64,000 nucleotides of DNA from Spongilla lacustris (GCA_949361645.1 OX442415.1:19871283-19935282), one strand, 5' to 3'. Shown: positions 49,901 through 53,514, counted from the first letter of the stretch. Notes: generated from the letters alone by a model not told the origin. Numbers and translations: made by a program.

Positions 49901-50371
49901 TGTCCATTTCCACACCTGCAATCCCACCCATGACAGTCAGCTCTCATGAGCTGGCTTGGGCGGATATGGATAGATACCAGCTGATGACCGAGAGAGAGAA
50001 GAAAGATACAAACATGGGGGACACAAATAACGATCACGGCGTTTGGAGGGTGGCTGGTCCCCCTTCCATCACGTCACAACAGAAACCCATGCCTGTCCCA
50101 GGTATGTGTACTTTGCTTATTCTGTGTCTAACTCCCTATGCACATAACGTCCAGCAAAGCCTGTAGCCTCACTCCTTTCCATATGGACCACAAGGCAGAG
50201 GAGCAAGGGTGGGTCACATCCAGAGTTTGCAGGGCGGCTTGTACATGGGAGCAAGGCAGAGCTTTACCCTTCTCTGGGTAGCAACACAAGGTAAGGTACC
50301 TGGTACGATAAGTCCTAGTATTTATTGATATGTGTTTCAGTGTTGTGCCACCTTCAGAGCAGGAGGACTAA
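16565..50371 (+). CDS. INTS13: INTS13 (Asunder) Integrator subunit 13, complete, 18 exons
   Basis: Joining 18 exons (listed separately) gives one open frame of 2,097 nt, or 698 residues plus stop; human INTS13 is about 706. All phases agree. INTS13 is a subunit of the nuclear Integrator complex, which cleaves snRNA 3' ends and attenuates promoter-proximal RNA polymerase II; it also acts in mitosis (Asunder). The N-terminal half aligns with the vWA-like region (EYCRVVFDLFP, NSWRDEDQEL). The middle has the hallmark DDPPSISEG and GGRVTDYRIT. The C-terminus keeps SLLSIW, EFAGRL and KAELY, in the segment known to bind the INTS4-9-11 cleavage module. The start ATG is the first after an in-frame TAA at 16,511. 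A poly(A) signal lies at 50,483. Seventeen introns range from 46 nt to 13.8 kb; intron 7 appears to be GC-AG. Large introns are filled with transposons. Assignment is by recalled human sequence. Confidence 0.95.
17030..17740. repeat. Tandem and inverted repeat block in INTS13 intron 1
   Basis: TTTCTAGAGCACTGTTGAAC occurs at about 17,060 and 17,342, with inverted copies at about 17,250 and 17,565, giving two adjacent hairpin units. Each unit holds GCTAATATGCTAAGGGGCGT and CTCGGGGGAA. A trailing unit TCATGCATGAATTTGGAACA plus TTTTTCGTAGGG is duplicated at 17,606-17,735. No coding content. Confidence 0.75.
18078..18155 (+). CDS. INTS13: INTS13 exon 2, codons 68-93
   Basis: Preceded by the acceptor CCTGCAG and followed by AAG|GTGATA. 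It reads VCVAAVDEQ then NSWRDEDQELSK, matching the vertebrate 'LNSWTQEDQNLQEL' region. 26 codons, phase 0 at both ends. Confidence 0.93.
18260..18500. repeat. G-rich runs in INTS13 intron 2
   Basis: G runs at 18,264-18,274, 18,303-18,323 and 18,471-18,490 with intervening purine-rich sequence. On the minus strand this reads as a low-complexity frame that is not a gene. Confidence 0.8.
19195..19293. repeat. Long G run and facing C run in INTS13 intron 2
   Basis: CAGCGGCGGCGGAACC leads into a G run of about 42 (19,207-19,248), then AATAGGGGGGTATTAA and a C run of about 27 (19,266-19,292). The G and C runs can fold on each other. The left end resembles the CAGNGGCGG hAT-like termini seen elsewhere in the window. 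Confidence 0.85.
19650..19861 (+). CDS. INTS13: INTS13 exon 3, codons 94-164
   Basis: The acceptor GTGTAG precedes VLNGLQKFGAPQ. The exon runs to GRILFFSTLK with an AAGAG|GTACAT donor in phase 2. It matches the vertebrate 'LMAALAAVGPPNP...GRIICITNAK' segment. Confidence 0.92.
19880..20218. repeat. (GT)n microsatellite with TGTGG interruptions
   Basis: About 340 bp of GT repeats broken by GTGTGTTG and GTGTGG variants, starting 18 nt after the exon 3 donor of INTS13. Apparent long frames (CVCVCV or THTHTH) are repeat artefacts. Confidence 0.97.
20758..20868. repeat. Dispersed ~110 bp repeat, copy 1
   Basis: TTTTTCATATCCAT ... TCAGATTCATACCCAGGCCA ... ACACCCATGTGACCTGCAC matches the sequence at 26,156-26,280 at high identity. 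It is non-coding and of unknown class. Confidence 0.85.
21089..21410. mobile_element. Tc1/mariner-type MITE with TA duplication
   Basis: The left end CAGTACCAGTCAGAAA and the right end TTTCTGACTGGTACTG are inverted, and each is flanked by TA (21,087-21,088 and 21,411-21,412). The 322 bp interior has no transposase. The equivalent position in the neighbouring duplicate near 20,650 has no insertion, so this copy arrived after the duplication. Confidence 0.9.
21523..21703 (+). CDS. INTS13: INTS13 exon 4, codons 164-224
   Basis: Preceded by GTACGTACAG. The first base completes a Ser codon, then TADIKELERAVMNTIKSE follows, with CQLVIINTHTP matching the vertebrate 'CELVLIHTYP' strand. It ends DAPLTQ with a CAG|GTGGGT donor, phase 0. 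Confidence 0.92.
21783..21999. mobile_element. Hairpin MITE in INTS13 intron 4
   Basis: The outer arms pair: GGATTTGTAGGCAACAATTG on the left with CAATTGATGTCTACAAATCC on the right, and AAGTAAGGAAACA with TGTTTCCTTAC. A related hairpin occurs at 60.1-60.3 kb. No coding content. Confidence 0.7.
22347..23026. mobile_element. hAT-like non-autonomous element
   Basis: The left end CAGTGTTCGAAATAGC and the right end TATTTCGACTCCTG are imperfect inverted repeats. Inside each end are copies of the palindromic ACCTGCAC...GTGCAGGT. The unit is 680 bp. Flanks share only ACATG, so a full 8 bp duplication is not demonstrated. No transposase is recognised. Confidence 0.6.
23044..23300 (-). pseudogene. C-terminal tail of a retroelement ORF, antisense in INTS13 intron 4
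   Basis: On the minus strand one frame reads GCEAQATFSCLATWLA, then NITIVRANARAILSR, before a stop. The 'G(C/S)EA...LA..LA' plus 'RANARAIL(S/N)R' pair is also found in the plus-strand tail at 46.9 kb, so the two loci are copies of one family. The tail at 495-764 is a more distant relative. No upstream polymerase domain is visible here. Confidence 0.55.
23400..24100. other. Anonymous intronic sequence (INTS13 intron 4)
   Basis: Unique-looking sequence with no recognised gene. It contains several TACATGTA-type motifs. Confidence 0.4.
24102..24460 (+). pseudogene. Ty3/gypsy RNase H fragment
   Basis: Reads VIAYWSRELTKAERNYSTIE and EREALAVVKAVKEFYPYL, the classic gypsy RNase H region. A frameshift near 24,258 moves to QTDHQPLVHVHLNNL. 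Then RGVGGRITRWSMSLQQ and FTVKHKAGRLNGYAD follow, where the family usually reads GNADALSR. The frameshift plus stops make it inactive. It lies in the sense orientation of INTS13 intron 4. Confidence 0.85.
24491..24612. repeat. Probable gypsy LTR segment, copy 1
   Basis: CAGCTTTGATATCAAGTTCA and GAAGCTTCGGACCAGCTTTA, plus CTTCAACTTTTGTTGGTCAG and GTGAATTTCACGT, recur at 28.76-28.93 kb. Each copy lies on the 3' side of a minus-strand gypsy pol fragment, the position expected of an LTR. Exact LTR ends are not resolved. Confidence 0.55.
24906..26115 (-). pseudogene. Ty3/gypsy integrase, antisense in INTS13 intron 4
   Basis: From about 26,100 downward the minus strand shows KISWDVVTERGHKYILVVTD, LFSKWVEAFPLH, then GVPQQLHSDQGSN, the integrase core with its first two acidic residues. 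Next come ECTRTTA and, further on, YFGRSP-type sequence in shifted frames. At 25,382-24,921 a longer frame has MIGDTVWLFNPAVKVGQINK, WRGPYTVIERVSPLNYRIQL and IVHHDRLKLCHG, the C-terminal DNA-binding part with its GPY motif. Several stops and frameshifts mark it as dead. It is a different insertion from the sense RNase H piece just upstream. Confidence 0.85.
26156..26280. repeat. Dispersed ~110 bp repeat, copy 2
   Basis: Matches 20,758-20,868 (TCAGATTCATACCCAGGCCA, ACACCCATGTGACCTGCAC), with small insertions TGCTCAA and ATCATGGAG relative to copy 1. Confidence 0.85.
26281..27255. other. Anonymous intronic sequence
   Basis: No gene is recognised. Minus-strand frames near 26,457-26,660 (FTEYLEDKPAPILAN) look protein-like and may be more of the gypsy insertion, but I cannot place them. 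Confidence 0.35.
27264..28165. mobile_element. hAT element relic with perfect 8 bp target duplication
   Basis: CTTGGTAT flanks both sides (27,256-27,263 and 28,166-28,173). The left terminus is CAGGGCCGCCAAGAG, and the right end is the related but degenerate CTCATTGGGGCTG. Subterminal GGGCCC-rich blocks and a C run (28,139-28,150) are present. The 902 bp body encloses the C-terminal part of a hAT transposase on the minus strand. The size shows that most of the transposase was lost by internal deletion. Confidence 0.9.
27440..27922 (-). pseudogene. hAT transposase, C-terminal dimerisation region
   Basis: The minus-strand frame contains NPIQLLNALAE, then ALRIYCTLPVTVAEAERSFS, VLKRIKNYLRSTMWQMRL, and in a shifted frame LAVLSVESELAKQLDFNEII. 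'LPVTVAxAERSFSxLKxIKxYLRSTMxxxRL' is the diagnostic hAT dimerisation block, in the ZMYM/TTF-like group. The DDE catalytic core is not present within the element. A frameshift follows 'MRLTS', so it is inactive. Confidence 0.88.
28688..28930. repeat. Probable gypsy LTR segment, copy 2, with internal duplication
   Basis: TCTTAAATTCTTCAACT and TTGTTGGTCA plus TTAGAGAC occur twice (about 28,691 and 28,811), with CAGCTTTGATATCGAGTTCA between. Together with GTGAATTTCACGT near 28,918 it matches the 24.5 kb copy. Confidence 0.6.
28980..29800 (-). pseudogene. Ty3/gypsy pol fragment, RNase H to integrase
   Basis: On the minus strand 29,790-29,510 reads VTYASRALNKAERQ, then SITRRELLAVVTFVKHFQHY and LQWLYSFKEPEGQTAHWLES, the RNase H domain of gypsy pol. 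The linker frame follows (29,413-29,231, with VLRAMQSGDPQAF). Near 29,030 KGQQFESNLLQTC resembles the 'SDQGxQFES' integrase core. Stops and frameshifts interrupt it. This is a second minus-strand gypsy copy in INTS13 intron 4, distinct in sequence from the one at 25 kb. Confidence 0.8.
29801..30560. other. Anonymous intronic sequence
   Basis: No gene is recognised. GATACAGGTGGGACAACTCA near 29,953 resembles the complement of the gypsy relic near 32,300, so part of this may also be retroelement-derived. Confidence 0.35.
30562..30872. mobile_element. hAT-type MITE
   Basis: The left end CAGCGTTTCCCACAG and the right end CTGAGGGAAACACTG are inverted. Inside are AACAGGGTGCTCC and GCGCCCTGTTTT, again inverted. 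Flanks share GAATAT (TGGAATAT on the left), consistent with a 6-8 bp duplication. The 311 bp interior is non-coding and includes C runs (30,749-30,775). Confidence 0.75.
30974..31533. mobile_element. Tc1/mariner element, internally deleted, TA duplication
   Basis: CAGTAGCGGTCATAAAAAAG on the left is the inverse of CTTTTTTATGACCGCTACTG on the right, with flanking TA on each side. The interior keeps shreds of a Tc1 transposase on the plus strand: GIHKFIKRYQATG, resembling the helix-turn-helix, and KVKHLDWARANL, the linker before the catalytic core. No intact frame remains in the 560 bp. Confidence 0.88.
31534..32100. other. Anonymous intronic sequence
   Basis: No gene is recognised. The minus-strand 86-codon frame at 31,699-31,959 has no known motif. 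Confidence 0.35.
32130..33010 (-). pseudogene. Ty3/gypsy reverse transcriptase fragment, antisense
   Basis: From 33,010 downward the minus strand reads MLKKDVIQPSSSPWVSSIVV and MKDGSYRLMDL, the start of the gypsy RT. It jumps by an internal deletion to CLVYIDDIVIVGKT, the YxDD catalytic loop. The thumb follows: HLFQKEIIYVGH, GVATDPSKIDGVWKWAVP, EVQSFL. At 32,440-32,390 FKPRLVSAPTLAF begins the RNase H linker. The deletion between motifs and several frameshifts make it inactive. It lies in INTS13 intron 4. Confidence 0.82.
33025..35097. mobile_element. Tc1/mariner-like inverted ends 2.07 kb apart
   Basis: CAGTATGCGTCAGAATAAAG at 33,025 is matched in inverse by CTTTAATCTGACGCATACTG ending at 35,097, and each is flanked by TA. 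The next ~130 bp inward at both ends are rich in TACGTTCCGTTACG-type sequence. This could be one element with a minisatellite inside, or two solo MITEs in opposite orientation. No transposase is recognised between them. Confidence 0.6.
33592..34160. repeat. Minisatellite, ~61 bp unit, about ten copies
   Basis: Units start TAGGCCCTCTTAGCCGGAGA, continue GTTCATTAACCCCA and end TTGACCACACCCA. Copies alternate between two variants (CATGACTTCTCAT and CAACATCTCACTCA), suggesting a higher-order dimer. Confidence 0.93.
35512..35637 (+). CDS. INTS13: INTS13 exon 5, codons 225-266
   Basis: Follows a 13.8 kb intron. The acceptor TTTGCTAG precedes HSVQFSSVVYS, and the exon ends TTVITGIPMK with an AAG|GTCTGT donor. 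The 'HSV...LATKL...TTITNIPMK' pattern of vertebrate INTS13 fixes the placement. 42 codons, phase 0 at both ends. Confidence 0.93.
35638..36354. other. Anonymous intronic sequence (INTS13 intron 5)
   Basis: No recognised gene or repeat apart from scattered TACATGTA motifs. Confidence 0.4.
36355..36773. mobile_element. Fold-back element with TTAA-type ends
   Basis: TTAATGTCTATTGTCCTGAA on the left pairs with TTCAGGACAATAGACATTAA on the right. Inner arms pair along the length and meet at a palindrome (CCATTACGCTC...GAGCGTAATGG) near 36,585. The unit is about 419 bp with TTAA at both borders. Non-coding. Confidence 0.8.
36969..37751. mobile_element. Inverted-repeat element, ~780 bp
   Basis: CCCTACTCAGGTGTGTTAAG on the left is inverted at the right end (CTTAACATACCTGAGTAGGG), and the match continues into ACTGGCTACA. 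Next to the left end a ~72-76 bp segment (ATAGCTGCCAAAGGAAGTG ... CACAGTCGTT) is tandemly duplicated (36,974-37,121). No target duplication or transposase was found. Confidence 0.7.
37752..39040. other. Intronic sequence with a short GCTGTCC repeat
   Basis: At 38,083-38,190 imperfect units of GCTGTCCTTCNTACTGCT give low-complexity cysteine/proline-rich frames in all phases, which I do not read as a gene. The rest shows no recognised feature. Confidence 0.45.
39043..40688. mobile_element. CG-rich inverted-repeat element, ~1.65 kb
   Basis: The left end has ATCCCGGGAAAAAATTTC followed by AACGCGATCGCGCGCGAAAC. The right end carries the inverse, GTTTCACGCGGATCCGCGCG ... GAAATTTTTTCCCCGGGAT. Both ends are dense in GCGCGA palindromes, and thereby differ strongly from the AT-rich surroundings. 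Inside are a doubled 35 bp unit (39,520-39,595) and a tripled 39 bp unit (40,436-40,555). No transposase or target duplication was found. Confidence 0.7.
40436..40555. repeat. Three tandem 39 bp units
   Basis: GAGAACGCGAGACCAATCGC followed by GCGTAATTGCGCGTGATGTAC, three times, with an inverted partial copy immediately after (GCGCAATTGACCTCGCGTTC). The inverse arrangement allows a large hairpin. Confidence 0.9.
40931..41015 (+). CDS. INTS13: INTS13 exon 6, codons 267-295
   Basis: The acceptor GTGCACAG precedes EEQAGGSSANYDVELIHLAE, matching the vertebrate 'KEEQ...SANYDVELLHHKDAH'. It ends DILRA plus one base with a CTG|GTCAGT donor, phase 1. Confidence 0.95.
41302..41417 (+). CDS. INTS13: INTS13 exon 7, codons 295-333, GC donor
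   Basis: Reads VPKREGKEGSTIYLKWSTPK and LDLHFCTSAYRVTPTN, matching 'ITLKWCTPRTNNIELHYCTGAYRISP'. The only junction that keeps the frame and the family length is ACCAAT|GCAAGT, a GC donor. A GT two bases later (A|GTGAAT) would put exon 8 in the wrong frame. Confidence 0.9.
41477..41522 (+). CDS. INTS13: INTS13 exon 8, codons 334-349
   Basis: The acceptor TCTCATAG precedes AMSRPTVCLVNFLLS. The vertebrate counterpart is 'VNSRPSSCLTNFLLNG'. It is 46 nt long and ends in phase 1 with CAG|GTACAT. Its frame is fixed by the SRP...C..NFLL pattern. Confidence 0.92.
42055..43207. mobile_element. Tc1/mariner-like element in INTS13 intron 8
   Basis: The left end CAGGGTGTTCCTCAATCAAG and the right end CTTGATTAACACCCTG are inverted, with TA on both sides (42,053-42,054 and 43,208-43,209). 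The body is AT-rich and non-coding. It contains a second element at 42,409-43,039. Confidence 0.82.
42409..43039. mobile_element. piggyBac-like MITE nested in the mariner-like element
   Basis: TTAA (42,405-42,408) precedes CTCTTTGACAGTCAA; the right end TTGGCGGTCAAAGAG is followed by TTAA (43,040-43,043). TTAA target sites and CYCTTTGAC-type ends are typical of piggyBac. Near the right end, TATATATATGCACTTGGCGG is duplicated (about 42,965 and 43,012). It is 631 bp with no transposase. Confidence 0.82.
43208..44737. other. Anonymous intronic sequence (INTS13 intron 8)
   Basis: CTTATAAGCGACGTNCGCGG occurs twice (about 44,144 and 44,189). An 80-codon frame at 44,182-44,424 shows no recognised motif. 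Confidence 0.4.
44738..44812 (+). CDS. INTS13: INTS13 exon 9, codons 349-374
   Basis: The acceptor ATCTTCAG leads into GKPVLLEQPKKGGVRLVSHV, then LYSHG. The vertebrate counterpart is 'GRSVLLEQPRKSGSKVISHMLSSHGG'. Phase 1 at both ends; donor GAG|GTAGGT. Confidence 0.95.
44872..44975 (+). CDS. INTS13: INTS13 exon 10, codons 374-408
   Basis: The acceptor CACACAG precedes GGIHLQSIPSSRSYL, then DDPPSISEGWGGRVTDYRIT, the most conserved block of the family. Donor ACG|GTATGT, phase 0. Confidence 0.97.
45043..45130 (+). CDS. INTS13: INTS13 exon 11, codons 409-438
   Basis: The acceptor ATGTGCAG precedes DFNQLIQDNMLYPNPIDRTQ, then IPTVYPLQK. The 'DFGEFMRENRLTPFLDP' region of vertebrates begins the same way. 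Donor AAG|GTAGAG, phase 1. Confidence 0.92.
45296..45593. mobile_element. Tc1/mariner-type MITE in INTS13 intron 11
   Basis: CAGTGCCGTCCATCCACAAG and its inward TTCACACTCGC are inverted at the right end (GCGAGTGTGAACTTGTGG ... GGCACTG). TA flanks both sides (45,294-45,295 and 45,594-45,595). The interior is rich in GAGTCGAGCGC motifs. It is 298 bp and non-coding. Confidence 0.9.
45758..45834 (+). CDS. INTS13: INTS13 exon 12, codons 438-463
   Basis: The acceptor TCAACAG precedes ALTKLERQTRHWPLTYNDTL and IYTLAQ, matching 'QLEKHTRYWPMIISQTTIFNMQ'. Donor CAG|GTTTGT, phase 0. Confidence 0.94.
45892..45963 (+). CDS. INTS13: INTS13 exon 13, codons 464-487
   Basis: The acceptor GCTTCTAG precedes DLDALPFAVPKESMSDAELD, then CCKK. 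The vertebrate counterpart is 'VVPLASVIVKESLTEEDVLNCQKT'. Donor AAG|GTAAGG, phase 0. Confidence 0.9.
45964..46855. other. Anonymous intronic sequence (INTS13 intron 13)
   Basis: AT-rich with no recognised gene. The retroelement tail listed next lies at its 3' end. Confidence 0.4.
46860..47045 (+). pseudogene. C-terminal tail of a retroelement ORF in INTS13 intron 13
   Basis: Reads GSEARQALSQLALRLAVQTN, then after a one-base frameshift VRANARAILNRSYCSTINL and a stop at about 47,044. It is the sense counterpart of the antisense relic at 23.0-23.3 kb; both carry '(C/S)EA...LA..LA' and 'RANARAIL'. The upstream polymerase part is absent. Confidence 0.6.
47277..47362 (+). CDS. INTS13: INTS13 exon 14, codons 488-516
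   Basis: The acceptor TTTGTTAG precedes VITSLQEKESSNEPLSIPNS, then GGRNKGVK. It matches the variable 'ERKNDPLPISTVGTRGKGPKR' stretch. It ends with AG|GTAAGA, phase 2. Confidence 0.85.
47409..47572 (+). CDS. INTS13: INTS13 exon 15, codons 516-571
   Basis: The acceptor GTCACTAG (after a 46 nt intron) restores the Arg codon in KREEQYRALWNEIEMLAELH, matching 'KRDEQYRIMWNELETLVRAH'. It continues SENHRILHEFIL and ends KTPVVKT with ACAG|GTCGGT. The earlier AG at 47,383-47,384 would break the frame. Confidence 0.93.
47573..49882. other. INTS13 intron 15, anonymous with a possible piggyBac-like end
   Basis: At 48,756 TTAACCCTTTTGCAGTG resembles a piggyBac-type terminus, but no matching right end was found. 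TTTGATGCCAAAAGGCGCAT/GACACCAAAAGGCGCAT is repeated just inside it. Otherwise AT-rich with no gene. Confidence 0.4.
49883..50101 (+). CDS. INTS13: INTS13 exon 16, codons 571-644
   Basis: The acceptor CTGTTTTAG opens ENGGPPVSISTPAIPPMTVS, then WADMDRYQLMTEREKKDTN. This corresponds to the 'SWQDSERLKGILERGKEE' helix and the disordered linker of vertebrate INTS13. It ends KPMPVPG with CAG|GTATGT, phase 1. It is the least conserved exon. Confidence 0.85.
50155..50290 (+). CDS. INTS13: INTS13 exon 17, codons 644-689
   Basis: Reads AKPVASLLSIWTTRQRSKGG, then HPEFAGRLVHGSKAELYPSL. The vertebrate counterpart is 'GPVSLLSLWSNR...HQEFAGRLNSVNNRAELYQHL', the C-terminal segment reported to dock on the cleavage module. 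Donor AAG|GTAAGG, phase 2. Confidence 0.95.
50341..50371 (+). CDS. INTS13: INTS13 exon 18, last codons and stop
   Basis: The acceptor GTGTTTCAG is followed by one base completing Ser, then VVPPSEQED and TAA at 50,369-50,371. The family also ends with a short acidic, variable tail. Confidence 0.85.
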
Positions 50372-50482
50372 AGCTTCAATGAATGATATGATGGCATCAA
50401 CTCTTCACTGTTTTGCAACAATATTCTTGCTGAATACCTCTGTGCAGCAACACTTCATTTGTAATTTTTTTTCGTTATACAG

Positions 50483-50488
50483 AATAAA
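50483..50488 (+). terminator. Poly(A) signal of INTS13
   Basis: Canonical AATAAA 112 nt after the INTS13 stop codon, in T-rich sequence. Confidence 0.7.
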
Positions 50489-50680
50489 TTTGAGCTTTTA
50501 ACTACACTCCAGTCAGGCAAAATGCTTGTATATGTTTGAAGTAAAGTTGGTTTACTTATCGTCAGAGGTTTACATTTACATGTGTAGATGATTTCGGTGC
50601 GAAGTCGTTTCCCTGGAGACGCGTGACCTAAAACGATGAATAATTGACGTGGAGGGCAAGGTATACGTGAAATTGTATGG

Positions 50681-51071
50681 AGGTGTTGTGCTTTTGGCTG
50701 TAGAAATCGTGGTGGTCAGCGTTTGGGCCTAGGTTTCTATTGGTTTCCATTCAAAAATGAAGGCAGACTACGAAGGTGGATTCAAGCGGTCCGTAGAGAG
50801 GATTGGCAGCCTTCGAAGTACTCGCGAATCTGTGGCGACCATTTTGTGTCATGTTAGTTAGAAGTGTGGAAGTCACAGTTGAGTGAGGGAGTCATTTGTT
50901 TTTATTGTAGGCAAGCCTGTTGACGAACCCAGTGATGTGGCTATGTCTCTTCACGATTCTCTTTCAAGGACGGCATGCAAGAGAAAGTATTTGATCAAAA
51001 TGATGGCAGTGAAAGCGGGGCAAAGAAGAAAAGGAGAGGTGTGCTTTATATTATCTCTGCTTCAGCTGTAG
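50681..51071 (+). CDS. THAP zinc-finger domain fragment, two exons
   Basis: Exon 50,681-50,852 reads CCAFGCRNRGGQ, FYWFPFKNEGRLRRWIQAVR, then EDWQPSKYSRICGDHFVS. This is a THAP domain with its C2CH ligands (C..C, then C..H) and the 'FxxFP' and 'RICxxHF' motifs. A T|GTTAGT donor and an acceptor TTATTGTAG at 50,910 join it to KPVDEPSDV, where the family usually has SGKPxxDP. THAP proteins are DNA-binding factors, many derived from P-element-type transposases. The frame has no in-frame ATG: a possible ATGG just before the first Cys is out of frame by one base, and a TGA lies upstream. It then ends within about 40 codons, so this is either a partial gene with an unseen first exon or a recent pseudogene. 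It starts only 310 nt after the INTS13 stop. Confidence 0.75.
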
Positions 51072-51290
51072 AGGGTCGTTTGCTAGTTCACGCAGGACTC
51101 GCAACAGAGACAGAAATCATCAGTATGGGAGGTATAGGGATGCAGCCCCCATGTCTGGAATACGGTAGCCACCCATAGCTGGATCTGCTTATGTCTTAGC
51201 AACGATGATGAGCATGTGTGCTGTCATGCTGCCCTGCTTTGCCTTTGGCTACAGCCTACAAAAGCTACAGGCCTACACGACGGAGGACAA

Positions 51291-51358
51291 AGATGTCTGT
51301 TGCCGATCGATTGCTATAAGCCTATAGGCTTATAGCAATCGATCGGCAACAGACATCT
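51291..51358. repeat. Perfect 68 bp palindrome
   Basis: AGATGTCTGTTGCCGATCGA ... TCGATCGGCAACAGACATCT: both 34 bp arms match without a mismatch and meet at AGCCTATAGGCT with no spacer. It lies between the THAP fragment and an unassigned minus-strand frame. It could be the scar or core of a fold-back element, or a strong RNA hairpin if transcribed. Confidence 0.95.
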
Positions 51359-51459
51359 ACTTGCTACATGTACATGTATGGACCTAGCTTATCGATTACA
51401 GATAGGTCTGTAGACATGTACACCGTGCATTCTTTTAAAAATAAGCTTAACTTGGCAAG

Positions 51460-51813
51460 CTAGTGCAGTCGGCAACGATCAAGCCAGATGACCGTGCAAT
51501 AGGCCCTAATCCACGCTTCGTGGACCTGGTCTGCACTTTTGGTTGCCTTGGCCGAAACACACCACAAACACAGTCCTAACAGAGCCCGATTGAAACTAGT
51601 TGTAGGCTTCAAGTTCCCGGGCGATCGATAAAAGCCAAATATATTGCCATACTCTATACGCTGCCACAACGACATACCATCGCTGAAACGACGACCATCA
51701 CCCCTCATGAAAAGGTCATAGCTTGGTGTCAGCCCCACCGACTCCAGTTTTTGTTTGTAACGCTCCTTTCGCTTGAAATCTGCCGATCCATCACGATTTA
51801 CCGTACGTCTCAA
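51460..51813 (-). CDS. Unrecognised 117-codon open frame
   Basis: The minus-strand frame starts MRRTVNRDGSADFKRKERYK, then QKLESVGLTPSYDLFMRGDG and SLWQRIEYGNIFGFY. It is charged and helix-prone in its first half, and looks more protein-like than the background frames. No family is recognised. The last ~45 residues (after 'RSPGN') are poorer and may be intron read-through. It has an ATG at 51,811-51,813, no neighbour on the same strand, and no visible poly(A) signal. It could be an exon of a minus-strand gene or a transposon remnant. Confidence 0.3.
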   Translation of the reverse strand: MRRTVNRDGSADFKRKERYKQKLESVGLTPSYDLFMRGDGRRFSDGMSLWQRIEYGNIFGFYRSPGNLKPTTSFNRALLGLCLWCVSAKATKSADQVHEAWIRAYCTVIWLDRCRLH

Positions 51814-51839
51814 TAATGTTTTGCCCTCCCAAAAAATTT

Positions 51840-53370
51840 CACATGACTCTCACGTGACGCGCGGGTTCTCACCGAAATCATCTATAAGGAATTATAGTAA
51901 CAACCATTTATGGTTGAAAGATCAGTAGTTATAAAGTGTCTTTTTTTTTTTACCTTTTATGGTATGCCGCACTGTAAGATATAGAATTCAATATCACTCC
52001 TGCTATCGACTAATGAATGTCATTATCCATTGAGTTACCTTAACTATTAAGTCCAGAAAGTACCTACCAACCGTTTTAATTAAAAAATAAATAAAAATAA
52101 GTGAGATAGTATATTCTTGCCCCACCTTCAAGTCCCCTCGAGATTGCATGAAAATCTAAGCGGGTGGGGTGAATAGTTTATGATAATTTATGTGTGCATT
52201 AAGATCATACACGACCCTTCAGGGTACTTACAGTACTCCGACGACCCCAAATTGCTATGGAATCAGAGGGATTTTCCCCTCTCATATACATTGTACGTAC
52301 ATGCATGTATATAAAAACATTCTGTATGAGAAAATTGGTGGTATATAGGATTTGAAGGCAATAAGCAGGGAAACAAGGATTGAATGATAGGCAGTTACCT
52401 TCACAAATCTTTATAAAATTTCTGTGATCGACTCCAAGAAATCCACTGTCTTTTGACGTGTGAATACGGTCAGAATGGATCACGTGATTGCTGCCAATCC
52501 CACGTCAGCTAGCTATTGGCTTTGTTGAGGCTCGAGATTTATGTGAGTGTCTGACCCTCCCTCCACATACAGTGTACATGTACGTGCATGGCTGTAAGAA
52601 ATTTGTCCATCTAATATTTCCATCTAATATTGTGATCTATTCGATCGCTCATTTGTGTGTTGTGCAGGTTTGGCTGAACAAAAGGAAAGTCGCGTACGGT
52701 AGTGAATCTCTTGGTAACCCTGTGTTATATAATCCTTAGTTTTCTCGACGATAAAAAACCCTTCGTGGTGGGCGTAGCCCGAGCTTAGCGTTTTAGCATA
52801 CAGCTATGATGATCGCGTATCTGCGTATGATATGTGGCCCATACTCGCTATCAGATGGACACATGCATGCAGTACAAAGGTATAGGCTTGATACCCAACC
52901 TTTCAATTAAACGTGAATTAAGGTCGGGCTATACGTTTACGTCCTAGCCTACTACCAAATCACTATGGTAACTACTATCTCTTATATATATGTACGCTTT
53001 TTAACGAGACCCCCCCTTTATAAAAATTGATAATTACATGCGCGTGCAGTTATTTCAATGAGGCAGAGAAAATTCCACATCATGCAGTGTGCCTGTATTA
53101 AACTGGCGAGGACGTTGGACGCCGATCATTAAACATCAACGCAACACAGAGCTCCTCTGTGAATTAAGATGGAAGTAAGGAGCAGATGGATGTTACGTTT
53201 AATCTATGATGGAGGTCACTGGGCCAACTATTGATCAGTTCGAATTCTTAGGGTTGTAATAGTTCGACCGCAGTAGAAAAATTTACCAAATTGAAAAGAC
53301 TTTGGGATAATTAATTATAATGAAGTGGTTGACTCAAAATTCGTAGTAATAGTTGATAGTGCATTGTCAT
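51840..53370. other. Anonymous spacer
   Basis: No gene recognised. A segment at 52,668-52,738 after a good acceptor (GTTGTGCAG) reads VWLNKRKVAYGSESLGNP to a stop, but no partner exon could be joined in frame. Confidence 0.35.
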
Positions 53371-53373
53371 GCA

Positions 53374-53391
53374 GGGGCGGATCGACCAGAT
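53374..53391. repeat. Isolated hAT-like terminus
   Basis: CAGGGGCGGATCGACCAG matches the CAGNGGCGGATC ends seen at 12-16 kb, but no partner end is found nearby. Confidence 0.4.
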
Positions 53392-53514
53392 GGTTCAACC
53401 ATTTTCATATTAGCTGTCCAAAGTTAGCAAAGAACGAACGTTTAATTTATTAACATGGCGATCTTATCTAGCCTGCATGTAACGTTCTTTCCAGTTCCAA
53501 TTGTTGCCCTTAGT

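Noticed and set aside
52488..52738. Possible C2-domain-like exon pair (GFVEARDL and VWLNKRKVAYG)
   Set aside because: The only GT-AG join puts the second part in another frame that stops quickly. The similarity is too short to support a gene.
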